Below are positions 1 through 12,160 of a stretch of 64,000 nt of DNA, piece by piece (the first letter of the stretch is position 1; every line of letters begins with the position of its first letter). The notes beneath the pieces were generated by a model that saw nothing but the letters and a program-made list of their open reading frames with translations, had not been told where the DNA came from and searched no databases. The stretch is from Byssothecium circinans (taxonomy: Eukaryota > Ascomycota > Dothideomycetes > Pleosporales > Massarinaceae). The DNA lies in NCBI GenBank assembly GCA_010015675.1, contig ML976989.1, forward strand, positions 590,548 through 654,547, in the 5' to 3' direction. Both the position numbers and the translations under genes were made by a program.

Positions 1-3000
1 TTATTATTATTTTTATAGCGTTTAGAGATCTGGGCCATGGATGACGGGAAAGGGTATATTTTCCAAGTGCAGTATAGTATAGTATACTATAGGGATTGCA
101 CTACTTGCCAGGACGAAGTACCTTAGGGTATACCTGCCTGTAAAGTAAGGGACGAGATTATTCCTTATTCGCTAGGACATGAAGCGTCTACACGTCTTAG
201 TGCAAGATTGCTATTTTTCGAAAGGGGAAAGGATGATATCGGGACAACTTACATTTTAAAGGATTCCTTCTTGAAGTGACTTGTTACTACCTGCAGCGTA
301 TATATACATTAAACGCAATCCAGTCATAACAGACAAAGTGAACCTTTCAGAAGCCGTTGTTAAGTTTTCCCTTTTGATAAGATGGTGTTTGGAATAGAGA
401 ACGAAATCTATTTATAACTGTAGATACTCCCGTTCCATTTACAGTATATGAGTTATCGCCCAACGTCTAACATCTCAAGCCTACGTCACTTTTTTAGTCG
501 TAGGAATACGCTATCAAGAGCTTGTAGCTTCCACTATGAGTTCATGTGCTGCTCCGGGTGTCGTCGTTGGTGTAGATATATGTAGCGCTAGACAAGAAGT
601 GTCTGCAACGCAACTTCGCCATTGCTAACTTTAACTACTATGGCAAGCGCTGCTTGACTCTAACGCATGAACTGTGCAATAAAGCCGCGTTCGATGTCCA
701 ACCACAAGCCCCACTACCTTCGTCACGATCTTGAACCAGCGTTGGCGTTGACGTCGCCCATCGCTCATCGCTCACCATCATCGTTCACTCATTCAAGTCC
801 CAAGTAGTCCCAAGTAGTCCCAAGTCCCAAGCGACAGCCGCACTAGCGAGTTCCTTAGCTCGCCTGCCGTCTCCTCCCGGCATCAACGCTCCCCAACAAC
901 AACAGCGATCTTGCTCGGAGTGAAGACTGCGAACCCAGCACCAACTACCGTCAGGCAGAGGTACATACGCAAGACCCACACAGCAGCAAACGGCAGCCTC
1001 GGAATCGTTCTCCCGGTTACTGCCTCACAAACATCATGCACCCATCTGGCAAGCCAACCGCCCTAGCACAATTACGCCGCTCCACCTATGTATCGGTGAT
1101 ATCCCCCATGAGATCCATCCGCGAGCCTCCGCAAGAAGCAGACTCGGCGGCATCGACCTCTGCGACCCTGGACCAGTTTCGCCCATCCTGCCGTATGCGG
1201 AAATGCGGAACCGCTCGGCCTCAGCCGGAATTGCAATGCCTCACTTGCTAACGGCTGCCCAACCCTAAGGTAGTTCATACTCTGTTCCTGACGACGAAGC
1301 GATACGATTAGGCGAAAATGACAAAGAGAGAATAGAAAAAGGGAACCGCCGAGAAGCATGGCTTGACTCTCGCAGTGCGTTCTCATGGTAGCGAGTGAGG
1401 GGATTCTCCGCTCCGCGCGCATCCACTTGCCTGATGTTGATTGTAAAACGTTCATGCATAGCCGTCGAGGCGATGGCAGATGTACAGTAGCGCGGTCTGA
1501 CAGGAGCGCCCAGGCCGCAAGAGAAGAACGGCGAGGCTGCTTGAAGCATCGCCCTCACGGCCTCGGTGGAGGCTTTCCCGAGCCAGATGAAGGTTTGCAT
1601 GGCGGCGGGATACCCGTGAGAACTCCTGCTACACCATTTGAGTTTGCCACGTCTTAGCTGGACCTTGTGGTTATCAAAACTCCACGTCCCGAAAAAAAAG
1701 TACATCTCGAATCTATCTTCCAGAGCTTCAAATGTGTTCCTGCAGCAAGCTCCGGAGGTCATCAGTGGAGGCGGGAGAGGGCTTCCAACGCACTTGTTGC
1801 GATAATTCGATTTGCGTGCGCCAAAGGCAGCTCTGTGCCAAAACGGAGGATAACGGTACCTTTTCGGGATGGGAGAAACGGTCGGAGCCCAAGTAAAGTC
1901 TAATCTGTCTCTGACGTGCGTATCATGAAACGGCGTGCAAATGCGTGACATCCCATCGAGGGGACCGGTCCGTTTCGCTGCAAGCGCCCATCTCCTTTCG
2001 AAAGAAAATGCTGCCGTACCGATATTATAGATACAAATAGTGAGCGACCGGAGAAAATGCCGGCATGTTTTATTGGCGCTAGATGACGCGGTTCCGCATA
2101 CCTCTTGTGCAAAACTCCACACTCCACGCAACACCCGGTCAGTGAAACTGTTGAGCATCAAGCTCCACTCATGGCCGCTCATAATGCCCAAGCACATCGC
2201 CGACCACAGTGAGAACGGCGAAGTGCAGGATCTCGTATTAGTCAATTTCCTCGAAGCACAGGGTCCACGATCTCTTGACCATTATTGACGTTGACGTCGT
2301 GCCGCTGGCCCTGATCGACAAATCGTCAGACATTTCGCTGGCGCTAAAGGGATCTCTGTGATGCACGGCCAGTCATGGCTGCTTAGTGCGGTCTCGAGGA
2401 CTTGGGTAGCCATGTGTCCATGTGTGCCATGGAGGCAATAAAGTTTAGGAATGACCGGCGTCTTTTGGCGTAGATGAGAGGCCGACGTCGAGGTGCAAAA
2501 CACCGATAATCGTACCACTGTGGTATACACGCTATGGCGCCTGTAGCTTCACTTTTCTTATGAGCCATTAGCCAGGCGGTCTCTGCGCGCCAGAAGGAAA
2601 GCACACGAGAGGTTTCAACCAGCAGAGCGGAAGAGCAGAGCAGAGCAGAGCAAAACAGGGAATTGTGGGTGCGATTTGCAAAGGCATTGCTGCATACAGT
2701 AACGCGGGGATTCGCGAGCACGTTTCGACGTTTCCCTCGTTGCAAATCATGAGCCGGCGTGGACGGTGAGTGGCAGTGTGCCATGGCGATGCCAGGACGT
2801 GGTGGGGTTGACAATCGGCTTGTGATGGCTGCAGGGGAGATCCCATGTCGTGCCCGATTCTCGCCAAGCAGGCGGGGTCTGTACTGTACCTGAAAGGGGC
2901 TGGAAACCAGGCATAGGCACGATAGCGGAAGACGGAAAAGGTACCGCGGGCAGGATCAGTGAGTTTGATAGCAGCGTTGTCATGGTGTTGCCGACTTCCC

Positions 3001-5339
3001 CACTCCTGGATCTCGCCAACTACAGTATGCATAGGAAGAACTACCCCGTACCTATACCGTATGTATTATTTGTCGGCGGGCCGTAAAAGGCGTAAAGAGT
3101 TTGACCGGTCTTCCCGGATACCGCCGTCTAGACAACAGCCGCATGATGCTTGCGCAGCTGGAATGCTCCGTCTGGGGATGCATCTAATGATCCGCTGCAG
3201 CATCACTGCATCAGCGCGATGTGTCTGATGCTGCGGAGAATTTATTTCCTTAGTGACTTCCGCATTCGTGCAGCGAGCGCCTCAAATCGGGAAAACTGTA
3301 TTCTGTACAAATGGAGGAATCCGGATTTGACATAGCTGACTCGCAAAGACTGCATACCTAGTCGTGGCTGGGGCGAGCCAGAGATTGAGTCGTGAGCAGT
3401 AGTGACGTTATTACAGCCATGGTTCTGTCCCCGGACTCGCTATCTTCTCGTGCCATTTCTCAGGGTTGAGCTGACGATGATGCAGCAGAGACCTTGCTTT
3501 CATAGAATTAAATAGTGCTGTACATCACATATCCTTGCGGTCATCACCCGCGAGGGTGATCAGTTGATAAGTGCAAGAGGGGACGACGGCCCGTTTGACC
3601 AGTTTCATGAAACGACAAGGGCAAAAGCCAACCAAAGTATGCTATCAATGAAGTCATGAACGCCTGAAGCTGTGCCTCGAATGTGCTGTATCTTGAATGG
3701 TGAAGATGTGCTGAAACAGCAAGCGAGTGGAAGTGGTTCGATATGGAGCCATCGTGATTCGGTGCCAACTCGGAATTGACAATGATGCTGTGCATGTAGT
3801 CGACTGGATGCGGTATGTTGCCGTATCGATGAGTAGTAGGAAGGGCTTTTGGGAGGGAAGCGATGCGTCTATGCAAAGCTGGTAATGATTATTATTCGGA
3901 TCATGGCTTTTGGGGACGCGTGGGTTAAACTTTGCAACGGCCTAGAGAGACTGAGCTTCTGGATCGATCTTCAGCCTCATCTGTAGCAGACGATAGCGAC
4001 GAGTGGTTCCATTTCGACTTTCTCGAAGACGGTGCTGCTGCTGGTGGTGGCATGCCGCTAACCAGAGTTGGGGCAACGAGACGCGCCATCAGCCATGGGC
4101 ATGGCAAAAGGAGGCTCCCGCGCCCAGCTCGCGGCTTGCAATTTGGAGCACCGAGTCGCGGACAGACGCGAGCACTGGCAGGCTGCATGCAGTGCATGGA
4201 AACACCTACTGTGTAGGCACGTGCTAGGCTGGAGGGATTCTGTGCCCTCTGACGTGACGGCGCTGGCTAGTCATGGCGGCGGCGGTGTTCGCTGAGCAGC
4301 CGATGCCATCTGCGATCATGCTTCGACGCTTTGGGCGTGGTCATTCTACAGATTGGCGTGACGGTGCAGATGGATGGGCGGTGATTATTCAAGTTGTGGA
4401 TGGAGGAGCACTTGAGAGGAGGCACCTGGGAGCTGATGTGTGATGGGCGTGCGCATGTGCGTCGGGATCCTCGCCCGCCCATGGCCCCTGCCCATAGCTG
4501 CGACCGAGGCACTTTCCCTTGCTGTCGCTCGCGGCTGCCCCCCTCTCAGCCCCTCGTCCCCGCGCAGACCGCCCAGGGCAGGTACGTGCAATGATAATAA
4601 CAATAACAATGAATACACATGCAGGTATGCAGGTATGCAGGCATGCAGAGAGATGTGCAGCGCCGCGTCAGAGAGGCGTAGACCGTCGGGGTCGTAGGTG
4701 CAGGCGGAGTGGTCGGCGTCGGAACGAAGCGCAAGAGGCCGAGCACTTGAGCGGTCCTTAGGGGGGAGCGGGCTTAGACAGGCTTGAATGGGCGTGAATG
4801 GGCGTGAAACATAGCGCCGTCGTTCCGAATCCCCCGCCGGCTAGCAGCGCTACAGGTACCAAGCACCAAGCACCGCCGAGTTGCTATTGCAGCTATTGCA
4901 GTGCGGCGGCGGGCTGCTGAGTGCAGTGAGGGCTAACGGCTCCTTGGGCAACTTCCGTCCAGGCGTGCCATGTTTGACGTCTGCGCGCTTCCCTGTCGTC
5001 TCTGCCTCCATGATCCGACCTCGGGGAAGACGGTGCGTCCGCCTCTCACCAGCCCTCGCCGGCCCTCGCAGGCCCTCGCAGCACAGTACAGTACAGTGTC
5101 TGGCAGCGCTGCAGCGGGCACGGCGCGGAATGACAAAGACGAGCGAGTTTCACGCCCCATCCGTCGCCCGTGAAGCTTGCGGCCCACGCCGAGTCTCGAG
5201 TCCTGCTCATGACATGTACTGGACATGTACGTACCTAGTCGGCTGTTCCGCCCAGGGATGCTAGTCAGTGAACAACACAGGGGACACTGGTCGAGTCGTC
5301 GATCGTCTCAAGGCTAGAACCAAGCAGGGCCAGCAGGGC
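1..5339. other. Gene-sparse left flank
   Basis: I see no gene that I can support here. The first kilobase is AT-rich. Open frames on both strands are short and have protein-unlike composition, rich in Cys, Trp, His and Arg. The longest is a 326-codon frame on the minus strand at 1265-2245, which resembles no family I know and is overlapped by open frames on the other strand; it is treated as a finding rather than a gene. Short direct repeats occur near 790-830 (a CCCAAGTAGT-type unit), 2625-2650 (a GCAGA-type unit), 4621-4645 and 5045-5085. The right part may include distal promoter DNA of the WOPR gene. Confidence 0.6.
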
Positions 5340-6281
5340 TGCAACGCTGCAAATCTGCATGGCTGCCAGAGCTCGGAGCCATTGGAAGCTCCTCTCCAAG
5401 CACCTCTCCCACATGTACTCACCACCATGGACTTGTACTGACTGCTGTGTCTCGTCTCATCTCATCTCCCCTCTTCGCCCCCCTCCCCTCTCCCCTCGCA
5501 ATCGCCGCTTCACCTGCCCGTCTTCGCCCAGCTGCATATTCTCCGAACTGGCCAATATTCCGACCGTTCTGTCACGCCCGTGGCGCACTGTCGCGTGGAG
5601 CCGTTCTTCCTGATGCCACCATCTGGTCAACTCTTGCCATCTCCCCTACCTACTATCCCCAGGGAGCCTCGACGCCAGCCTAGCCCTAGTATCCCTGCTC
5701 GCTGCCGACGCACCCATATCAGTCTGCAAACACCACCCACTACTTCTCGACAACCACTCCAGCACTGATATTACATCGCCCACTCCCAATCTTCTCCTCC
5801 AGCTCGCTTTGCCTATGCAATATTGTCACTCGCACCAGCATCTGCACCCTCCTCTGCATATTCAACCCCATCTCTCTTCACGTCGTGCTCCCGGAAACTC
5901 ACCCTCCACGAGCTCTGACTAAGCTACTGCTGCTGCTGTGGTGAAAGAGCGACCGACATCAAGACCCCACATCCCCGCCTCTCCTTCCGTCTTGTGTCGC
6001 CAACTTCCCACCAACAACGCTGAGACCACGGTAACGAACGGGTGCAAACTCGCGTCGTCTTCGGAAGAAGTGATATTGCGAGTGCTTCTCCTCTTCCTGT
6101 GAGTGAAGTGCTACCACACACACATGCAGACGGTACTGACGCATCAGTTTTCACTTGCACGCCTCCTATTCTCTGCAGACCCATCTTTCGCCTACCACTT
6201 CAATCCACCACTTATCCAGCTATTTTCCGACTCCCAGTTTTGCCGTCTCTGTCCCCAGCATTCCATTTCCCACAGCTCCCC
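5340..6281 (+). promoter_or_regulatory. Pyrimidine-rich leader/promoter of the WOPR gene, with probable leader intron
   Basis: The stretch before the WOPR start is strongly CT-rich, especially 5450-5515 and 5640-5900, as is common around transcription starts and in 5' leaders of filamentous fungi. A good donor (GTGAGT) lies at 6099. Possible acceptors end at 6147, after a TACTGAC branch-like sequence, and at 6178 (CTCTGCAG). Removing 6099-6147 or 6099-6178 does not put the upstream ATG at 6042 in frame with the protein, so the intron would be within the untranslated leader. Several short upstream ATGs are present. The transcription start cannot be placed from sequence alone. Confidence 0.45.
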
Positions 6282-8042
6282 ATGTTACAGGGTATCAGAG
6301 CGTCGGGTTTGACGATGCCACCCTTTGGCCATAACATGGCCTTCGCCGGTGGGCATAAGGTGGAGGGCTATGGCGACACGGACTCCTGGCACTGGCCGCA
6401 ACATTCTACTACACAGTCCAACAACTATGCGCCCATCTTCGACCATTCTCTGTACGCCAACCTCACGCCATCTCTCCCGGTTCCTGGCAGTGTACACCCT
6501 CGCCATCACTCGCTCGTCACTTTGCATGTTCCCAACACGGGAACATCGACACCGCCACCTGCACGCCAGCAGAGTGCAGCCAGTATGATCAAGCCACAGC
6601 CTGCCTTCAAGCCAACATGGCATGGCTTTTTGGACTCGACCAAGGACGCCATGACCATTGTGGAAGCCGCCCTCCAAGGACGTCTCAGTCACATCAGCCG
6701 TCGACCACACGACAAAGAGCGAGCGGAGATGCTGACCTCAGGCACGGTGCTCGTATACGAAGAGAACGCGTCTGGGATCAAGCGCTGGACGGATGCTGTT
6801 CACTGGTCTCCAAGTCGAGTCATGAACAACTGCCTCATCTACCGTCAGTTGGTACGGGCCTTGAAGCCAGAAGAGAAGAAGTCGGCCCTGAACCCATCGT
6901 ATGGAACGAAACGGAAGCGTAAGGAGAGCGCAGGTCCCTCAATCACCAAAACTGGCGAGAATGTCAACAACTCGGAAGACGAGTATGACAACGCGACTCT
7001 TGACGCACCAGACGTTTCATCGATAGACTCGATGGGAAAGGTCTACGCCAATTTCGCCCAAAGCTTGACACCCGACCAACAGCGACGCTTCTGCGGATCT
7101 CTGATCGATAGCTACGAGTTTAAAGGGGGCGGGTTGATGAAGAAGACCATTTCTGTCAAATACCAAGGCACGACCCACCACATCATCTCGTATTACAGTC
7201 TGGAGGATGTTGTTGCGGGAAAACTGAAGCGACCGTGTCAGGATCCGAAGCTCGCCGATATCCAACCTAGGCCCGATCTCCTTACTGGGTGGAAGGTCAG
7301 TCTCGAAGATGAAGAGAGCAAAGATATGCCCGTGGTTGCCGGGTACCCACATCACCTCCAACCCAGCCACATTCACCATCAGCAACATCTTGGTGCCGTC
7401 ACTCAGTCCCTGGGCGCTCATGGTATGGTTCAGGGCCACACACCGCTCCATCTGCAAGTTCCAGAGTACTATTCGTACACGCCAACACATCAAAGCCCTC
7501 AAACTTACTCTTCAACTTCTCACTACGCACCTCAGCAGCTTCCTTCTCAGTTTCCGGCTCAGCAACACTCTCCTCAGCATTACTCCCAAAGTGCCCAGTC
7601 GTACCCGCAAGCGCCTTCACCACAGCCCTACCTCGCCCAGACTGGGCAGGCTCAGCAATATCCTCCATCACATACCCAGTATACCTCGCAGGCACAACAG
7701 CCACCTCAGCTGCTCTCTGAGCACAAGCTTAGTCCCATTCAGCAGTATCAGCCACCAATCTCCACGACATATGCTCCATCCATTACCAGCCAAGTTCCAC
7801 AGCCTCCTCAGTATACGGCTCCGCAGGCTCCTGTTTTCGATATCCATGTGCCAGTTCATTCTACCACAACACCAGAGGAACCGAGGTCGCATAGCCCTAC
7901 TCCGCCGCACGACCCGCAACGACGAGCGTCCGCACCAGTTGCATCGCAAAGTTATGGCCAGGCCCAGCTACAGGGTCATCCTCAGGCTTCATACTACATG
8001 GACTCCCGATACAACACACCGAACCAAAACTTTGGGTACTAG
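6282..8042 (+). CDS. WOPR-domain (Gti1/Pac2 family) transcription regulator
   Basis: Single-exon gene for 586 aa. Members of this family (Gti1, Pac2, Wor1, Ryp1, Sge1) are sequence-specific DNA-binding regulators of morphology, nutrition responses and virulence. Residues ~111-190 form the first WOPR half: it starts PTWHGFLDSTKDA and carries the hallmark strings RRPHDKERAEM, YEENASGIKRWTDAV and WSPSR. Residues ~270-330 form the second half (SLIDSYEFKGGGLMKKTISV, then HHIISYYSLEDV). A basic stretch (KRKRKE, ~200) between them could be a nuclear signal. Residues ~340-586 are Gln/Pro/Ser/His-rich low complexity, usual for this family. The start at 6282 is chosen because the frame upstream (to 6042) is interrupted by a probable leader intron and its residues are not family-like; ATG at 6315 is an alternative. 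Relative to Gti1/Pac2 proteins as I remember them, the N-terminal extension is long and the domain divergent (EAALQGRLSHI, MNNCLIYRQL), so I do not assign a specific orthologue. Confidence 0.93.
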   Translation: MLQGIRASGLTMPPFGHNMAFAGGHKVEGYGDTDSWHWPQHSTTQSNNYAPIFDHSLYANLTPSLPVPGSVHPRHHSLVTLHVPNTGTSTPPPARQQSAASMIKPQPAFKPTWHGFLDSTKDAMTIVEAALQGRLSHISRRPHDKERAEMLTSGTVLVYEENASGIKRWTDAVHWSPSRVMNNCLIYRQLVRALKPEEKKSALNPSYGTKRKRKESAGPSITKTGENVNNSEDEYDNATLDAPDVSSIDSMGKVYANFAQSLTPDQQRRFCGSLIDSYEFKGGGLMKKTISVKYQGTTHHIISYYSLEDVVAGKLKRPCQDPKLADIQPRPDLLTGWKVSLEDEESKDMPVVAGYPHHLQPSHIHHQQHLGAVTQSLGAHGMVQGHTPLHLQVPEYYSYTPTHQSPQTYSSTSHYAPQQLPSQFPAQQHSPQHYSQSAQSYPQAPSPQPYLAQTGQAQQYPPSHTQYTSQAQQPPQLLSEHKLSPIQQYQPPISTTYAPSITSQVPQPPQYTAPQAPVFDIHVPVHSTTTPEEPRSHSPTPPHDPQRRASAPVASQSYGQAQLQGHPQASYYMDSRYNTPNQNFGY

Positions 8043-11000
8043 ACTTTCCTATCTCCTTGGCAACATACATGATAAAAATACATAACCGAACATTTCGGCC
8101 ATGATACCCACGGGACCGGCTACGGCGAACCAAGCAAGCTCCGCATTTTCTCTCTATTCGTCCTGTTTCTTTTCTTTTTCTCTTCGTCAAAATATCACGC
8201 ATCAAAATGGTTACGCTCGGCGTCGGGGATGCAAGTCTTTGCATCCGCACCAACTACCCTTCATTGCCTCGATTCTCTCTAGCTATCTACCCGTTCAGTC
8301 GGCATTGCATCTGCATAACACTGGTCTCCTTTCCAAGCCATCAGGCATATTTTTCTCCCGTTCCTTATCTTCCTGCACGAGAAACAAAAGCTCTTCCGGA
8401 GGATGCACGGTACGATCGATCATGTCATACAGTCGCTATCTGGTCGCATTTGCATGGCTGCATGTGCTCTTCTTTACTTTTTGTCGCGAGTCGATGCATT
8501 GCGGCTGCACTGTCCTGTCCTGCACTGCATTTTCTTTCTCTTCTGTATGTACCTTGTTGTGTATGATTTGATTAATCGCTCGCTTCCCCCGCTAGCCTTA
8601 TCGGGCGGAGCTCATCTCCGCCCGCCTGCTTGCAGTGCTCGGATGTATTTCCTACAGGCAGTACCCTTCCTCTTGCACAGATGCCCTTGCCTAAAAAGTT
8701 CGAGCGCCAATATGTAAATATATGTTTAATAACGACCCAACCCACACTAGTACCGCACCTCCACATTCACGTGCCTTTTTTTATTTCCCAACACTCAACA
8801 TTCTTTCAACGTTACAAGCTTCATCATTGCAGTTTTTATCTAAACCTGCCTGCCGGACTAACCCACAGTCCTAGATCTACAACACTGACCGAACTGCTCC
8901 GCGCAGCTCCACTTTGCCAGGTCAAGTCTCTAACAGAATGTTGAAAACATGTATGTACTGTGTACGGATACAGAACTATCACCGGGATGTATCATGCCTC
9001 GCGCTTTTCGTGCTCGCGGGTGCCGGTTAATCTAAACGGGGCCCCTGTCTACCTGTATCCCATATGTGATGTACTGCACATGTACAGGAAGGAGCACATG
9101 TATGCACACTATATGTACACATGAACGCCACAGACACATCACATCTCACATCTCACATCTCCTTAGATACAGCATAGTACAGCCCAGAGAGAATTCAAAC
9201 ACCAACCAGACCTTATAACCCTCCTCCCACGCGCGCGCACACCAGCGTTGGAGAAGAAATCCTCTCCTCTCGAGTCTCCGAACATGAATACACGCCCAAA
9301 ACCAAAACCTCTCTCTCATTCCACCTCCCAACCCAACGCAAGACACAACCCCCCGGAGTGCGTCTGCGTCTCCTCCAGCGACGCTACGTTCCACGGCCCA
9401 CTCCGGGGGCGGGCGTCACGCGTGGTGTGTACAGTAAGACTGCAACATGGAAGTACGTACGACAGCCGCTTTACCGCTTCTCCGCTTACCCCAGGCGCAC
9501 GCCGCATTATTGGAAAAACAAAAGATCTTCCTACACGCGTGCGTAGCGGGGCGTAGCGGGACCTTCCTCACCGATAAAAAAAAGGTAGGAAGGAAGGAGC
9601 GGCCTGTCGTGTCCTATCCTATCATTGTCATTGTCATGTCATGCCATGTCAGACGGGAACTCGGAGGGGCACGACGGGGGAATTGCAACATGCAGATGCA
9701 AAATGCAGAATGCGCGCTCTGCTCTTGCTGCTGCCTTCGTAGGTTGGTTAGTGAGTATTTCTTTTCCCTCAGTTCGGTGCGCATTCTTGCGACTTCTACA
9801 TCCCCACTTCCACATTAACTAGGTAGCAAAGAAAGCAAGACAGACTACTTAACCTGCGTTGTCATGGTGGACATCGGTCGTACGAGAGAAGCCAGCCGAA
9901 GCGGGGAAGGGATGGGATTGGATGGTTTGGGGGCGTTCGACGTTCGTTCGGGATGCCGACAGAGGGGAATGCGTTCGGTGGTTTGCGCGGGCCGATATTG
10001 GGCTGGCAAGCTGGCTGCTGGGGGTGGTCGGACGGATCAATTGTTGGTGTTGCTTGCTTTACCGCTTCGAGGCTTTAGCTTGTTTAGTAACCCTAGTCTA
10101 GGGCCGGGGGCTTGCGAGGCGAGGCGAGGCGAGGTGGAGGAGGTGGAGGAGGAGCGACGCAGGGGTATCGTACATATGTAACGCATGTGGCATTTATTGT
10201 GGCATCTCCTTTGTCTCTTCGGGAGATGGGGATGCGGCCAATGGGGATGGGTAGCGGAGGGGGCAGGTGAGCAAGTGAGCGTGCAGGGAGGAGGTTCCTC
10301 GTCGTATTTGTGGCTGCGGCGCTTTTTTTTTTATCGCGCATGGCAGGGGGCGTTGGCAAGCGAGGAGGTTACTATTTGGAAAAGGGGGGGTTTGATTGTG
10401 TTACAGTATGGTATGGTGACAGGTGGTATTTGCGAAGGCTGTCTGTACGGGTGTTGCCGAAAGGGCCGATTCGGATTTCGTAGTGCGGGTTGTTGCTCGC
10501 TTGGTGGTGGTGTGGGCTGAGAAATCACAGGGAATGTGGATGTGGAGATTTAATGTCTGGACCTCTAGAGTAGAGCGATAATGATGCGGCGTTGGGCAGT
10601 GGTGTGGAGGTGTGGGTGCGTGCGCTGCATGAATGTACGGTCATGTGATGCTACATGATTCCCTCTTCGGGTCTTGCATTCCTGTGCATGCATGCATGTA
10701 TGTACGGTGGTGCGGGCCCTGGGGTCCGTCTGACTCGGTTCGAGATGGAAGGAGACGAGAGAGAGAAGCGGGATCCGAAAGTCGGAGTGTCGGAGCCGCA
10801 TTTTGACAATTTCTTGATACAGCTGTCTTTGTCAGGGAGCAAATCAATTGGGTGGTCGTTAATAATGTTGCCTGCTGGTTTCACGCTATGATATAGTGCA
10901 ACGGTTATCTGTGGTTCGTCTCAACTTCGCTGGCGTCTGCTGGGAGTGTGAACCTTCAGATGTGTCCTGGTGGGAACGGCCCGTGGGTCATGAACTGGAG

Positions 11001-12160
11001 GTCTACACCCAGATTGTCAAACTAACGTAATGCCGTGACTTCGGGGATACGATCAGATACGGTACTGGTGGTGCTGATGTTTGCATGTAGGTATCATATG
11101 TGGTCTGTTCGCTTCACTTCTTTACTCTGCATTTTTTACCGAGTACTCCCCCGCATTTGCACTTTCGTGGGGCTGCTTATCCTGGTACATACGTATACGG
11201 CAGTTGCGCCAAATTCCGCATATCTGCTTGCGCGTTGCGGATACGGTGAGCTTGGTGAGGGGTGCTGCTCGCTTCAGTGCATGTGCATCATGACCTGTGT
11301 GTAGCATGAAACGCCTTTTTCAGCTGAGGGTTGAGGTGCTGTGAGGTGTTGGATGCGGAAGGTTGTCCTGGGACCTGGGGTTTGGGCGCGGTTCTATAGC
11401 CGGGATGGAAGGATGGACGAGATGGTGTGGAACTTCCATTATCGTGGAGGGCCAGGGTGAAGATGGTGCAGGGGAAGGGGAGCCGTGGGAGAAGACGTGC
11501 TATAAAACGTGCTACCTATATGATGTGCTATATTGCGTGGTATATGGCGTGTTATATAGTTTACAAGCGACGTAAATGCAAGTATGGACCCTTTACGGAA
11601 GGGAAGGCGAACTGTAGGAAGTTATGTGGAAAAGAAGCGGTTTGGAGAAGTGGTGCTTTTGGGAGGATGCTTCAGTGTCCATGTGTGGGATTGACTTCGA
11701 GATCTTACAATAATAGACAAGATGGTAAGGGAAATAACTTATCTTATAGCAGTGTGGCTGTTGATGTTCTTAATCGGATGGAGCGGTAAATAACTATGGA
11801 GTTGTACTTTCTCTAGTGCATCGTTCCCTACAGGATGATGTCGATTCGTAGTCGACGGAGTCATTTGGCAGTGCATCTTCAGGATGCGTCCAGGCGAAGA
11901 CATGAGCAAAAAGTTGTGGCGAAGTGTCCATTCAGGTGGCTGGAGAGTGGCTGGGAGAAAACTGGAATAAGCACGAACGTCTGCCATCATCACCACACTT
12001 CCAGAACAACAAACAGCGGCAATTGCATATTGAAAGACCACACTCTTAAACAACGCCTGGACTTCCCCACTTGACACCTTGAACACATAAAGTGGCTAGA
12101 CGAGCTGAGATCCCATCCAGCTACACACGTCCTCAAACTCACAACTCCCCAAAAGACAAC
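8043..12160. other. Intergenic, about 4.1 kb, no gene seen
   Basis: 8043-8900 is CT-rich and probably contains the 3' untranslated region of the WOPR gene. Around 8945-9125 short ACATGTA/GTAC-type palindromic words are clustered. Around 10110-10145 there are purine-rich GAGGC/GTGGAGGAG repeats, and near 10687-10702 a TGCA/TGTA run. The short open frames here have Gly/Trp/Cys-rich, protein-unlike translations. 12090-12160 should contain the promoter and leader of the hydrolase gene that follows. Confidence 0.6.

Noticed and set aside
2383..3032. Overlapping minus-strand frames of 143 and 154 codons
   Set aside because: They overlap each other in different frames and have protein-unlike composition.
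6042..6281. 80-codon in-frame extension of the WOPR protein
   Set aside because: It contains a strong splice donor (6099) and probable acceptors that would remove it or break the frame, and its residues are not family-like.
7309..8085. 258-codon frame overlapping the WOPR gene
   Set aside because: It is the +1 shadow of the Gln/Pro-rich C-terminus of the WOPR protein.
10185..10520. 111-codon plus-strand frame
   Set aside because: Gly/Trp/Cys-rich translation of purine-rich, GGT-repetitive DNA; no family resemblance.
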